In this document: piece after piece, positions 31,015-40,088 of the stretch
Numbering within the stretch: the first letter of the stretch is position 1
Layout of the letters: every line of letters begins with the position of its first letter
DNA from: CALKWS01 sp051020515
GTDB taxonomy: Bacteria > Actinomycetota > Actinomycetes > Actinomycetales > Beutenbergiaceae
NCBI RefSeq assembly: GCF_051020515.1
Contig: NZ_CP194857.1
Location: forward strand, 3,100,001 to 3,164,000
DNA: 64,000 nt
Direction: 5' to 3'
Made by a program: the position numbers and the translations under genes
The notes under the pieces: model-generated
What the model saw: the letters and a program-made list of their open reading frames with translations, nothing else
The model's database searches: none
Told to the model about the DNA's origin: nothing

Positions 31015-32502
31015 ATGAGCCAGCCCCTACCTGGCCGGGCCGTGCCGGCCCGGCCCGGACCGCAGGCACCCGGGCCACCTGGCCCGGGCGGGCAGGCGCC
31101 CGAGCCCGCGCCCTCGCCATGGTCCCCGAGTGTGCGGTCAGCGGTCTACCTGCCCCCGGACGCCCCGTCACGACCCGGGGCGTGGCACCTGCCGCAGGTG
31201 CGCGCTCAAGCGCTGCACGCGCTGATCGAGGACGTGGCCGGGTGGCCGCGCAACATCCACGGGCTGTTCGTGCTGCTGCTCGGCGTGGCCGGTGCGAGCA
31301 CGCTGGTACTGGCGACCTCCGGAATGGCGCAGGGGGCGCTCTTCTGGCTCCTGGTCGCCACCGCCGCGGTGGCGCTGCTGGCGTGGGTGTTGTGGGGGCT
31401 GTGGCTGGAACGCAGCGGGTGGCGGGCCATCGCTGCGGCCGGCCGGTGGCACGCTGCCTACGTGCGCGGCACCGGAGCCAGTGGGCACGTCACCACTCCC
31501 TCGGTGCGGGATGTCTTCACCACCGCGATGGTCGTGCGGATCGCCGTGGCCCTCGGGCTACTTGCCGGCGCCGCTTGGACGCTGGCCTACGCGGCACCGG
31601 AGACCGGCGCCCGGTCCGGGCACCCGGGTGCCTACCTTGCGCTGGCAGCGGTACTGGCAATCGGCAGCCTGGCCGTGCTGGCCGGCCTCGTGGCGATGCT
31701 GGTGGCGCTGCGGCGTCGTCCCTCGGCCGAGGCCCGGGCTCGCGCACAGGGCCAGGACCGCACGCACGCCGCGCACCCGGGGCAGCCGCAGGTGTCTGCC
31801 GACGGTACCGGCGCCCCGCAGCCGGGCCACGCCGTCACGTTCGGTCCGCCGGACCAGACGCTCATGCCCACCGCACACCATCCCGGCCCGGCGGCGCAGC
31901 AGGTGCCCCCCGCTGCGCAGGACGTGCCGGGCGCACCGACCGCGCCCGGACAGCCGGTGCCCTCGGTGGGCTGGGCCCAGGAGCCCGGCCCACCGGCATC
32001 GCCGGCCCGCCCTGCTGCGCCACCGCAGCGTTCGGCAGGTGCGGGTGCCGCCCAGGGGACGGGGTACGCCCCGGAGGCCCCTGCCGGCGACGGGGAGGAG
32101 TTGGAGCGTACCCGCCTGGCTGCCCGGCTGGGCCCGGTCCCCTCGGAGTCACGCACCCGCGAACCCGGTGGTGTGGCCGTGGTGCTCCCGGACGGGCGGC
32201 ACCTGCCCGGTGAGGCAACCACCCTGATCGGTCGTGATCCGCGGGCCCGGGAGGGCGAACAGGTGGAGGCGCTGCTGCGGGTGGCGGACCAGTCGGTCTC
32301 CAAGACCCATGTGCAGATGCGGATCAGCGGTGGCCGCGTCTCCGTGACCGACCGGGCCTCGACCAATGGCACCGTAATGGTGGGCCCGGACGGCACCCGG
32401 GTGGAACTTGAGCCGTGGCGGGAGACAGCGGTACGGGTCGGCTCCACGGTACGGATGGGCAGCACCGAGATCCTGGTCATGCTGCCCGAGGATGTCTCCT
32501 GA
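31015..32502 (+). CDS. FHA domain membrane protein
   Basis: A 495-residue protein. A Pro-rich N-terminus (about 60 residues) precedes four hydrophobic helices (two at about 85-140 and two at about 165-240), a long Pro/Ala/Gln-rich linker and a C-terminal FHA domain: TLIGRDPRAREGEQ, SVSKTHVQMRI, RASTNGTVM. The FHA domain should face the cytosol and read phosphothreonine, presumably from the kinase at 16340. It is probably cotranscribed with the LarA-like gene. It resembles the RDD/FHA proteins near actinobacterial kinases but lacks a clear RDD motif. Confidence 0.85.
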   Translation: MSQPLPGRAVPARPGPQAPGPPGPGGQAPEPAPSPWSPSVRSAVYLPPDAPSRPGAWHLPQVRAQALHALIEDVAGWPRNIHGLFVLLLGVAGASTLVLATSGMAQGALFWLLVATAAVALLAWVLWGLWLERSGWRAIAAAGRWHAAYVRGTGASGHVTTPSVRDVFTTAMVVRIAVALGLLAGAAWTLAYAAPETGARSGHPGAYLALAAVLAIGSLAVLAGLVAMLVALRRRPSAEARARAQGQDRTHAAHPGQPQVSADGTGAPQPGHAVTFGPPDQTLMPTAHHPGPAAQQVPPAAQDVPGAPTAPGQPVPSVGWAQEPGPPASPARPAAPPQRSAGAGAAQGTGYAPEAPAGDGEELERTRLAARLGPVPSESRTREPGGVAVVLPDGRHLPGEATTLIGRDPRAREGEQVEALLRVADQSVSKTHVQMRISGGRVSVTDRASTNGTVMVGPDGTRVELEPWRETAVRVGSTVRMGSTEILVMLPEDVS

Positions 32503-32557
32503 CCGGCCCGCCATCGTCGACCGGAGTCACCGCGACGACGGGACCGGCCGGCTGCGC

Positions 32558-32563
32558 TAGAGT
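32558..32563 (+). promoter_or_regulatory. -10 hexamer of the leuA leader transcript
   Basis: TAGAGT lies 7 bases before the GTG of the leucine leader peptide, so the leader RNA probably starts at the leader peptide itself. Confidence 0.55.
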
Positions 32564-32570
32564 GGGCATC

Positions 32571-32612
32571 GTGAACCACCTCCTGCTCCTTCCTCGCCGC
32601 GACGAGGCCTGA
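32571..32612 (+). CDS. Leucine-rich leader peptide of leuA attenuator
   Basis: A 13-residue frame MNHLLLLPRRDEA with four consecutive leucine codons (CTC CTG CTC CTT, 32580-32591). A perfect 11-bp inverted repeat starts 5 bases after the leucine codons and overlaps the end of the peptide. This is the layout of transcription attenuation at leuA reported for actinobacteria by comparative genomics. Stalling at the leucine codons under leucine limitation would cover the 5' arm of the hairpin and permit readthrough into leuA. Confidence 0.8.
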   Translation: MNHLLLLPRRDEA

Positions 32613-32634
32613 CCCGGCCGGATCCTCGTCGCGG
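32597..32634 (+). terminator. leuA attenuator hairpin
   Basis: CCGCGACGAGG (32597-32607) pairs perfectly with CCTCGTCGCGG (32624-32634) across a 16-base loop. There is no T run, but GC-rich hairpins without one can terminate in actinobacteria. The palindrome CGCTAGCG follows at 32636-32643. Confidence 0.7.
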
Positions 32635-32687
32635 GCGCTAGCGACCCCGGCTCGAAGGACAAGGACTGGGAAGGACGCAACACAACG

Positions 32688-34420
32688 ATGAGCACTCGCA
32701 CTATTCACGGCATGCCGGTGGGCAAGTACCGGCCGTTCCTGGACACGATGGCGGTGGATCTGCCGAACCGGCAGTGGCCCTCACGGCGGATCCAGCAGGC
32801 ACCGCGATGGCTATCCACCGACCTGCGCGACGGGAACCAGGCCCTGATCGAACCCATGGATCCGCAGCGCAAACGGACCATGTTCGACCTGCTCGTACGA
32901 ATGGGGTACAAGGAGATCGAGGTCGGGTTCCCCGCGGCCAGCAAGGCCGACTTCGACTTCGTCCGTTCCATCATCGCCGATGACGCGATCCCGGAGGACG
33001 TGACGATCTCGGTGCTGACCCAGGCGCGCGAGGACCTGATCGAGCGCACCGTCCGCTCACTGATCGGGGCGCACCGGGCGAACGTGCACATGTACAACGC
33101 CACCGCGCCGGTGTTCCGGGAGGTGGTGTTCCGCAACGACAAGGACGGCACGAAACTGCTGGCCACCGCTGGAACCCAGCATGTGATGGACCACGCCGAG
33201 AAGTTGCTGGACCCCGATACCGAGTTCGGGTACCAGTACTCCCCGGAGATCTTCTCCGACACCGAGTTGGAGTACGCCCTGGAGGTGTGTGCGAGGCGGT
33301 CATGGACGTGTGGTCCCCCGGCGAGGGCCGCGAGATCATCCTGAACCTGCCCGCCACCGTGGAGCGGGCCACCCCGAACGTCTACGCCGACCAGATCGAG
33401 TGGATGTCCACGAACCTGTCCCGCCGGGAGTTCGTGTCGCTGAGCGTGCACCCGCACAACGACCGGGGCAGCGCGGTCGCCGCCGCCGAGTTGGCGGTGA
33501 TGGCCGGTGCGGACCGGATCGAGGGGTGCCTGTTCGGTCAGGGTGAGCGCACCGGGAACGTGGACCTGGTGACCCTGGGCATGAACCTGTACAGCCAGGG
33601 CATCGATCCGCTGATCGACTTCTCCGACATCGACGCGATCCGCCGCACTGTGGAGCACTGCACCCAGATGGATGTGCACCCGCGCCACCCCTACGGCGGG
33701 GACCTGGTCTACACCGCCTTCTCCGGATCCCACCAGGACGCGATCAAGAAGGGCTTCCAGAACCGGGCGCTACAGGTGGCCGAGCACGGCGAGGACGTGC
33801 CCTGGGACCTGCCCTACCTGCCGGTGGACCCGCGCGATGTGGGCCGGGACTACGAGGCCGTCATCCGGGTGAACTCCCAGTCCGGCAAGGGCGGAGTGTC
33901 CTATCTGCTGGCCTCCACCCGCAGTCTGGACCTGCCACGGCGGTTGCAGATCGAGTTCTCCCGCATCGTGCAGCGCCACACCGATTCCGGGGGCGGGGAG
34001 ATGACCGCGGACGCGTTGTGGGCGATCTTCTCCGATGAGTACCTGCCGGCCACCCCGGGCAGCGACCTGCGGCCGTGGGGGCGGTTCGAACTCGGCGCCA
34101 CTCAGGTGATCTCTGCCGGTGACGGCTCCGATGACACCCTGACCGTCACCCTCACCGACGCCTCCGAGCAGGTGGAACTGACCGGGCGCGGCAACGGGCC
34201 GGTGGCGGCGTTCGTCGACCTGCTGGCCGGGCGCGACGTCATCGTGCGGGTGCTGGACTACCACGAGCACGCCCTCTCGGCCGGTGGGGACGCCGCGGCT
34301 GCGGCATACGTGGAGTGCGAGGTCGGCGACCAGGTGCTGTGGGGGGTCGGCATCGACCCGTCAATCACCACGGCGTCGTTCAAGGCGATCATCTCGGCGG
34401 TCAACCGCGCGTTGCGCTGA
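32688..34420 (+). CDS. leuA: 2-Isopropylmalate synthase, frameshifted in the assembly
   Basis: First committed enzyme of leucine synthesis (2-ketoisovalerate plus acetyl-CoA). About 576 residues after repair, the long actinobacterial form. The catalytic TIM barrel begins RWLSTDLRDGNQAL, metal ligands HPHNDRG are present and the C-terminal LeuA dimer/leucine-feedback domain ends at 34420. The frame breaks at about 33287-33291: removing two bases gives EVCEAVMDVW, continuous with the family; one missing base is the alternative. ATG 32688 follows GGAAGGA. Expression is predicted to be controlled by the leader peptide upstream, and activity by leucine binding. Confidence 0.93.
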
Positions 34421-34465
34421 CGGACTCACCGATGGGGCCACCGGGCCTGCCCCGGGGCGATGGTG

Positions 34466-34471
34466 GACAAT
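34466..34471 (+). promoter_or_regulatory. -10 hexamer of leaderless recO
   Basis: GACAAT lies exactly 6 bases before GTG 34478. This supports 34478 rather than the upstream ATG 34460 as the recO start. Confidence 0.45.
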
Positions 34472-34477
34472 GGGGCG

Positions 34478-35209
34478 GTGCGTACCTATCGGGATGAGGC
34501 GATCGTGCTGCGCACCCACAAGTTGGGTGAGGCGGACCGGATCCTGACCTTGCTCACCCGGCACACCGGGCAGGTGCGTGCCGTGGCCAAGGGAGTGCGG
34601 CGCACCTCATCGAAGTTCGGTGCGCGCCTGGAACCGTTCAGCCTGATCGACGTCCAGCTCTACTCCGGGCGTAACCTCGACATCGTCACCCAGGTGGACA
34701 CGATCGCTCCGCACGGTCGGGCGATCGGCTCCGACTACGCCCTGTTCACCACCGCCACCGCGATGGTCGAGACCGCCGGGCGGCTCACCGAGATGGAACG
34801 CCAGCCGGCCACCCAGCAGTTCCTGCTGCTGGCCGGTGCGTTGCGCGCCCTCGCTGGGCGTGAGCACGCGATCACGCTGGTGCTGGACTCCTACCTGCTG
34901 CGGGCCCTGGCGATCGCCGGCTGGGCCCCGAGTTTCGCATCCTGCGCCCGGTGCCAGTCCGACGGGATCCACCGGGCGTTCTCTGCCGGCATGGGCGGGA
35001 TGGTGTGCAGCAACTGCCGCCCACCCGGTGCCGCGGCACCGGCCCCGCAGACCGTGGCACTGCTGTCGGCGTTGCTCACCGGCGACTGGGACGTGGCCGA
35101 CGTCTCGGAGGAGACCCACCGCAAGGAGGCCTCCGGTCTGGTGGCGGTGTACACCCAGTGGCACCTGGAGCGGCAACTGCGTTCGCTGCGGATGGTGGAA
35201 CGGGTGTGA
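34478..35209 (+). CDS. recO: DNA repair protein RecO
   Basis: A 243-residue recombination mediator that helps RecR load RecA on gaps. An N-terminal OB-fold begins RTYRDEAIVLRTHKLGEADRI, and the C-terminal helical domain carries a zinc site with two Cys pairs, CARC and CSNC. I prefer GTG 34478 because of the -10 hexamer six bases upstream and because RecO proteins usually start at this position; ATG 34460 would add six residues. The stop overlaps the uppS start (GTGA). Confidence 0.92.
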   Translation: MRTYRDEAIVLRTHKLGEADRILTLLTRHTGQVRAVAKGVRRTSSKFGARLEPFSLIDVQLYSGRNLDIVTQVDTIAPHGRAIGSDYALFTTATAMVETAGRLTEMERQPATQQFLLLAGALRALAGREHAITLVLDSYLLRALAIAGWAPSFASCARCQSDGIHRAFSAGMGGMVCSNCRPPGAAAPAPQTVALLSALLTGDWDVADVSEETHRKEASGLVAVYTQWHLERQLRSLRMVERV

Positions 35210-35991
35210 GCGGACAGGTTCAATCGCCACCCGCGCATCCATCGGGAGCCCGGCCCCCACGGTTGCCGCCCGGCCGGATACCGCGGCACGTGGCGATCGT
35301 GATGGACGGCAACGGCCGTTGGGCCAATGCTCGCGGTCTTCCCCGAACCGAGGGACACGCCGCAGGGGAGGCGGTGCTGCTGGACGTGGTGGCCGGGGCG
35401 ATCGAACTCGGGATCACCCACATCAGCGCCTACGCCTTCTCCACCGAGAACTGGAAGCGCTCGCCGGCCGAGGTGCGCTTCCTGATGGGCTTCAACCGGG
35501 ACGTGCTGCGCCGGCGCCGCGACGAGATGAACGACTGGGGGGTGCGGGTGCGCTGGGCCGGGCGGCGCCGGCGGCTCTGGCGCAGCGTCATCGCGGAACT
35601 CGAGGAGGCCGAGCGCCTCACCGCCAACAACACCGTGTGCACGCTGACGATGTGTGTGAACTACGGCGGCCGCGCCGAACTGGCCGACGCCGCCGCGGCC
35701 ATGGCCCGCGATGCGGTGGCCGGGCGGGTCGATCCGGAGCGGGTCAGCGAGCGGACGTTGGCCAGGTATCTGGACGAGCCCGACCTGCCGGATGTGGATC
35801 TGTTCCTGCGCACCGGGGGAGAGCAGCGCGCGTCGAACTTCCTGATCTGGCAGGCCGCCTACGCCGAGATGATCTTCATCGACAAACCCTGGCCGGAGGT
35901 GGACCGCCGGGACCTGTGGGAGGCAGCCGCCGCCTACGCCGCGCGGGACCGGCGCTATGGGGCTGCGGTGGACAGGCCCAGCAGTTCCTGA
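35206..35991 (+). CDS. uppS: Isoprenyl transferase (undecaprenyl diphosphate synthase family)
   Basis: A 261-residue cis-prenyltransferase that makes the long-chain lipid carrier for peptidoglycan. Family motifs: HVAIVMDGNGRWA (catalytic Asp), TEGHAAGEA, YAFSTENWKRS, LFLRTGGEQRASNFLIWQ and DKPWPEV. The first 30 residues are a Pro-rich extension. Coupled to recO by GTGA. Convergent with the zinc operon that ends at 36026. Confidence 0.95.
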   Translation: MSGQVQSPPAHPSGARPPRLPPGRIPRHVAIVMDGNGRWANARGLPRTEGHAAGEAVLLDVVAGAIELGITHISAYAFSTENWKRSPAEVRFLMGFNRDVLRRRRDEMNDWGVRVRWAGRRRRLWRSVIAELEEAERLTANNTVCTLTMCVNYGGRAELADAAAAMARDAVAGRVDPERVSERTLARYLDEPDLPDVDLFLRTGGEQRASNFLIWQAAYAEMIFIDKPWPEVDRRDLWEAAAAYAARDRRYGAAVDRPSSS

Positions 35992-36025
35992 CCGGCACCT
36001 CCGCGGGCCCGCTCAGGTCCCGTCG

Positions 36026-36698
36026 TCAGGAGGAGGGGGTGACCGGTGCGTCGTCGGAGGCTTTGCGCGCGTGGGCGGTCTGGCTGCCGTGCGCTCCCCC
36101 ACCGCGCAGGCCCGTGTCGCCGCCGTCAAGTCCGCCGTCGACGCTCCCCGGCTCGACCGGCTCGGTACCGGTACCGGTGAGCAGAGGTGGCTCCGCGGCC
36201 GCCCGGGCACGCTTGCGCCGGATGCGTAGCGCGATCAGCGTGACGGCCAGGGCCAGCGCCAGGGTCATGGCGATCAGGCCCCGCCGGACTCCCGGCCGCT
36301 GCGGCGATGATGGCCGCCCACAACCCGAACCCGATGGTGGAGTAGATCGCGGCCCACGCCAGGGATCCGGGAATCTGGGCCAGGATGTACCACAGCAGCG
36401 GAATCCGCAGCATGCCGGCCGCGGCCTGCACCAGCGACTGGAAACCCACCGTGACGTAACAGAACGAGACCACCGGCAGACCCCAGCGCTGGATGGAACG
36501 CACACCCGCATCGGCGCCGCCGTCGGAGAGCCAGCGGTGGGCCCGCGCCCGCCACCCGGTGGTCGGTGCGGTCCGCTTCAGCGCCTGCTCGGTGGGGATG
36601 CGGCCGATCCAATACATCATCTGCCCGCGCGCCATCGCCATGAGGAACAACACCACGTACACCGCCCAGAAGGGCCCCGTGGTGAAGAAGTTGCCCAT
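36026..36698 (-). CDS. DedA-like membrane protein, frameshifted in the assembly
   Basis: About 223 residues after repair. The N-terminal part has a hydrophobic helix (FWAVYVVLFLMAMARG) and the middle carries the DedA/VTT-like segment RWGLPVVSFCYVTVGFQSLVQAAAGMLR with further helices; a last helix and a Lys/Arg plus acidic tail follow. The frame breaks at about 36291: three C (G on this strand) where two give AAAAGVRRGLIAMTLALAL. DedA proteins are membrane transport or lipid-scrambling proteins; the substrate is unknown. Start ATG 36698 overlaps the zur stop, so it belongs to the zinc operon. Confidence 0.75.
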
Positions 36699-37090
36699 CA
36701 ACTCTCTCTTCCGGCGCAACTTGCGCAGATGCCGTACAACTCCGCGATGTGTTCGACCTCGACGAAATTGTACGCGCGGGCCACGCTGGCGGCCCACTGC
36801 TCGACCAGGTCCGCCCCGATCTCCTCGGTGCGTCCGCACCGCCGGCACAACAGGTGATGGTGATGCTCGGTCCGCGCGCACCGGCGGTACATCGCCTCAC
36901 CCTCGTCGTTGCGCAGCACGTCCACGTCCCCGTTGGTGACCATGGTCTGCACGGTCCGGTACACCGTGGCCAGGCCCACCGAGTGGCCCTGGTCGCGCAG
37001 TAGATCGTGCAGTTCCTGTGCGGTGCGGAACTCCTCAGACTCCGCGAGCACCTCGGCAACGGCGGCCCGCTGGCGGGTCATGCGCTGCAT
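36698..37090 (-). CDS. zur: Fur family regulator, probably zinc-responsive Zur
   Basis: A 130-residue Fur-family repressor with an N-terminal winged helix (TRQRAAVAEVLAES, ATVYRTVQTM) and metal ligands HHHHLLCRRCG and CASC, the structural zinc cysteines. Its position directly after znuABC in the same operon marks it as Zur rather than Fur. A GGAGAG ribosome site precedes ATG 37090. The candidate operator is the palindrome at 39930-39948 upstream of znuA, which would make the whole operon autoregulated. Confidence 0.9.
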   Translation of the reverse strand: MQRMTRQRAAVAEVLAESEEFRTAQELHDLLRDQGHSVGLATVYRTVQTMVTNGDVDVLRNDEGEAMYRRCARTEHHHHLLCRRCGRTEEIGADLVEQWAASVARAYNFVEVEHIAELYGICASCAGRES

Positions 37091-37103
37091 GGCCTCATCT
37101 CTC

Positions 37104-38078
37104 CTACGTGACGTTGTTCAGCCGGACATCGTCGGCCATCTCGGGGTGGGCCGACCGGTCCCGGGGGCGCCTGGCCTGGATGATCGGGCGCACCGCGGCG
37201 ATCAGGGCGTACACGCCGATCGCCACCACCACGATCATCGCACCCGGGGCCAGCCGGTGGAAGAAGGTGATCGTGAGGCCCGTCACGCACACCAGCGCAC
37301 CGATCACCATCGCCAGCGCCATTGTGCGACGGAAGGAGGAGGTGATGAGCTGGGCGATCGCGACGGGCACGATCATCAGGGCCGAGACCAGCAACAGCCC
37401 GACCACCCGCATCGCCACCGTCACGGTCACGGCTGCGACCACGGCGATCAGGATGGTGAGCAAGCGGACCGGCAGACCGGTGGAGCGGGCGAACTCCTCG
37501 TCCTGGCAGACGGCGAACAGCGCGGTGCCCAACCCCAGACCGACGACCAGGATCGCCGCCGACATGAGGACGGTCACGGTCAGGTCGCTGGTGGACACGG
37601 TGGCCAGCGAGCCGAACAGGTAGGCCATCAGGTTGGCGTTGGTGCCGCCGGCCAGGCCGATGATGACCACGCCTCCGGCGATGCCTCCGTAGAACAACAG
37701 CGCGAGCGCCACGTCGCCGCTGGTGGCGCCGCGGGCACGGACCACCTCGATCAGGACCGCACCGATCACGGCCGCGGCCATCGCGCCCGGGACAGCGTAG
37801 GCCTCCATGTCCGTGGCTCCGGTGGCGGCACCCACCAACCATCCGATCGCCACCCCGGTCAGGGCCACGTGCCCGATCCCGTCACCGAGCAGCGAGAGCC
37901 TGCGCTGCACCAGGTAGGTGCCCACCACCGGCGCCGCCAGGCCCACGATCAGCGCCGCCAGCAGGGAACGTTGCGTCATCGGGCTGGCCAGCACCGCGGC
38001 GAGTTGGTCCAGGACGCTCGTCGAGGCCAGGTTCGCCGTCGCACTCGCCGTGGTCATCAGCGCCAGGGCAGCGATCAT
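37104..38078 (-). CDS. znuB: Zinc ABC transporter permease
   Basis: A 324-residue ABC-3 family permease with about eight to nine hydrophobic helices. The family segments LVQRRLSLLGDGIGHVALTGVAIG and VGLLLVSALMIVPVAIAQL are clear. The start overlaps the znuC stop by ATGA. With ZnuA and ZnuC it forms a high-affinity Zn (possibly Mn) importer; the neighbouring Zur and the His-rich ZnuA loop favour zinc. Confidence 0.95.
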   Translation of the reverse strand: MIAALALMTTASATANLASTSVLDQLAAVLASPMTQRSLLAALIVGLAAPVVGTYLVQRRLSLLGDGIGHVALTGVAIGWLVGAATGATDMEAYAVPGAMAAAVIGAVLIEVVRARGATSGDVALALLFYGGIAGGVVIIGLAGGTNANLMAYLFGSLATVSTSDLTVTVLMSAAILVVGLGLGTALFAVCQDEEFARSTGLPVRLLTILIAVVAAVTVTVAMRVVGLLLVSALMIVPVAIAQLITSSFRRTMALAMVIGALVCVTGLTITFFHRLAPGAMIVVVAIGVYALIAAVRPIIQARRPRDRSAHPEMADDVRLNNVT

Positions 38079-38846
38079 GGCAGCGTCACCTGGAGCGGGT
38101 CGGGCGGGCCCTCGTACTCTCCGTGATCGGCGTGCACGTGCTCATGCTCGGGATGGTCGTGGAACGGCGCAGGTTCGGGCAGGTCGCCGTCGTGGACCAC
38201 GCGTCCCTGACGGATCACGACCGCGCGGTCGATCAGCGGGCGCAACAACCCGAGTTCGTGCAGCACCACCACCGTGGTGACCTCCTGGGACTTCAACTCG
38301 CTGAGCAGGTCGGCGAAGACCTCCTGGCTCGGGTGGTCCACCCCTGCCATCGGTTCGTCCATCAGCAGCAGATCGGGACGTCGGACCAGCGCGCGGGCGA
38401 TGCTGACGCGTTGCTGTTGCCCACTCGAGAGGTGATGCAGTGCCTTGCCGCGCTGGTCGACCATGCCCACCGCCTCCAGGGCGGCCTCGGTGGCGGCGCG
38501 CCCGTCCTTGCCCACCCACCAGCGTCGGCGTGACAACAGGCCGGTGCGGACAACCTCCTCGGCGGTCGCCGGGACGCCGCTGGCCGAACTCGGGCGTTGC
38601 GGGACGTAGCCGATCCGGTGCCACGGCGCACCGTGGCCCAGGGGTGCCCCCAGGATGCCCACCTGGCCAGCCGAGATCGGCACCAGGCCGAGGCAGGCGC
38701 GCATCAGCGTGGACTTGCCCGAGCCGTTCGCACCGAGTAGCGCGACCATCTCACCCTTGGTCACCTGTAGGTTCGCCCCGGTGCAGGATCTGGACGCCGC
38801 CCAGGTGCACGTCCACGTTCGTGGCGTTCAGGGTGCTCACCGGCAT
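38075..38846 (-). CDS. znuC: Zinc ABC transporter ATPase, frameshifted in the assembly
   Basis: About 256 residues after repair. Walker A GANGSGKST, signature LSSGQQQRVSIARAL, Walker B LLLMDEPM and the H-loop LHEL are intact. The N-terminal 28 residues (MPVSTLNATNVDVHLGGVQ) lie in another frame: at about 38777-38780 four G (minus strand) stand where three give LHRANLQVTKGEMV. The start ATG 38846 overlaps the znuA stop by ten bases. The C-terminus is His-rich (HDHPEHEHVHADHGEY), perhaps a metal-handling tail. Confidence 0.92.
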
Positions 38847-39922
38847 GTCAGCCCCTCGGCCAGGGCCTCCAGGTTGGCCTCCATCACCTCGAAGTAGTCG
38901 GTGGCCGGTGGGTGCAGGTTCTCCAGGGAGTCCAGCGTGAGGACCTGGAGGTCGAGTTCAGCGGCCAGGGCATCGCTGACCCGTGCGCTGGCCAGGGGGT
39001 CCACGAAGATCGTGTTCACGCCCTCGGCGAGCACCACGGCGCGGATCTCGGCGAGGCGGGCCGGGGAGGGTTCCACGTGCGGGTCCAGGCCGGCGATGCC
39101 CACCTGGGTCAGGTCATAGCGCATCGCCAGGTAGCCGAAGGCGAGGTGGCTGACCAGCATGACCTCGTCGGAGCAGGAGGCCAGCGTGGTGCGGTAGTGC
39201 TCATCGAGAGCGTCCAGATCCGCCTGCAGCTGCGCGGCGTTGGCCTCGAATGTCCCGGCGTGCTCCGTCGCGGTCTGACCGAGCGCCTCGGCAAGTGCGT
39301 GAGCGGCAGTGGCCATCCGCTCGGTGTCGAGCCAGAAGTGCGGATCCTCCGTGCCGTGGTCGTGCCCGTCGTGGTCGTCGTCGTGTGCGTGCTGGTCGTT
39401 GTGGTCGTCGTCGCGTGCGTGGTCGTCGTCGTGTGCGTGATCGTCGTTGTGGTCGTCGTCGTGTCCGTGGTCGTCGTGTGCGTGCTCGTCATCTGAGGCG
39501 GTGCCCGAGTCCGTGCCGGAGCGCACGGTGGCGGAGGTGTCCTGCAGATCCACCACCTCGGCGAGATCCAGTCCGACCGGCCCGGACACCTGCTCCATGG
39601 CCGCATCCACCGCGGGCTGGAAGCCGGATAGATAGACGACCACGTCGGCCTGTTCGATCATCGCCACATCGACCGGGGACAGTTCCAGGTCGTGTGGATC
39701 GGCGCCGGAGGGCGTGAGGTCGTCGGCGCCGACCAGGTCGCCTCCGACCTGCTCGGCGAGGAAGTGCAGCGGATAGAAGGCCGTCACCACGCTCACGCTC
39801 AGGTTCTCCGGTTCCCCGGGAGAGGTGGGGGCTGGGGTGCCGGCGTCGGAACATGCGGCAAGGAGCAGGCCGACGCCCGCCAGGGTCGCCGTGCATCGGA
39901 ATGGCGCTGTGCGTGCGAACAT
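38837..39922 (-). CDS. znuA: Zinc ABC transporter substrate-binding lipoprotein
   Basis: A 361-residue cluster A-I solute-binding protein. A signal peptide ends in the lipobox LLAAC. The metal-binding His residues are in GADPHDLELSP, DPHFWLD and SHLAFGY. Between the first two lies a 47-residue loop of His and Asp (HAHDDHGHDDD type) typical of zinc-specific ZnuA. ATG 39922 is six bases after a -10 hexamer, so the message appears leaderless, and a palindromic operator overlaps the promoter. Confidence 0.95.
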   Translation of the reverse strand: MFARTAPFRCTATLAGVGLLLAACSDAGTPAPTSPGEPENLSVSVVTAFYPLHFLAEQVGGDLVGADDLTPSGADPHDLELSPVDVAMIEQADVVVYLSGFQPAVDAAMEQVSGPVGLDLAEVVDLQDTSATVRSGTDSGTASDDEHAHDDHGHDDDHNDDHAHDDDHARDDDHNDQHAHDDDHDGHDHGTEDPHFWLDTERMATAAHALAEALGQTATEHAGTFEANAAQLQADLDALDEHYRTTLASCSDEVMLVSHLAFGYLAMRYDLTQVGIAGLDPHVEPSPARLAEIRAVVLAEGVNTIFVDPLASARVSDALAAELDLQVLTLDSLENLHPPATDYFEVMEANLEALAEGLTCR

Positions 39923-39928
39923 TGTGCC

Positions 39929-39958
39929 ATTCTCATCGGCAATGAGAACCAGTGTCAA
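39929..39958 (-). promoter_or_regulatory. znuA promoter overlapped by a Zur-type palindrome
   Basis: On the minus strand TTGACA (39953-39958) and GAGAAT (39929-39934) are spaced by 18 bases, and GAGAAT is 6 bases before ATG 39922. A perfect inverted repeat TTCTCAT-N5-ATGAGAA (39930-39948) covers the spacer and -10. The position fits repression by the operon's own Fur-family regulator. Confidence 0.75.
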
Positions 39959-39965
39959 TAAGGAT

Positions 39966-40085
39966 ATGGTGTGTCCCGTACCACTCTGCACGGATGGTGC
40001 GCTGACCCGGCTGCCGTCAAACACGAACGAGGAATTACGGCAGTGTCGCTGCGGCGAGCACGGCCTGATGCCGGGCACAGTGTGA
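39966..40085 (+). CDS. Possible small Cys-rich protein (39 residues)
   Basis: A short frame beginning MVCPVPLCTDG and containing QCRCGEHG, so four Cys and one His in a CxxxxC...CxCxxH pattern that could hold a metal. It starts just outside the Zur-type operator in the divergent direction and ends 3 bases before the YibE/F gene, so it could be cotranscribed with it. AAGGA lies close before ATG 39966 or GTG 39969. With no homology evidence this may be chance; I list it because of the context. Confidence 0.28.
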   Translation: MVCPVPLCTDGALTRLPSNTNEELRQCRCGEHGLMPGTV

Positions 40086-40088
40086 ACA

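Noticed and set aside
33280..33300. Real inactivation of leuA (leucine auxotrophy)
   Set aside because: The attenuator upstream is intact and both halves of LeuA are fully conserved, which argues for a functional gene and a sequence error.
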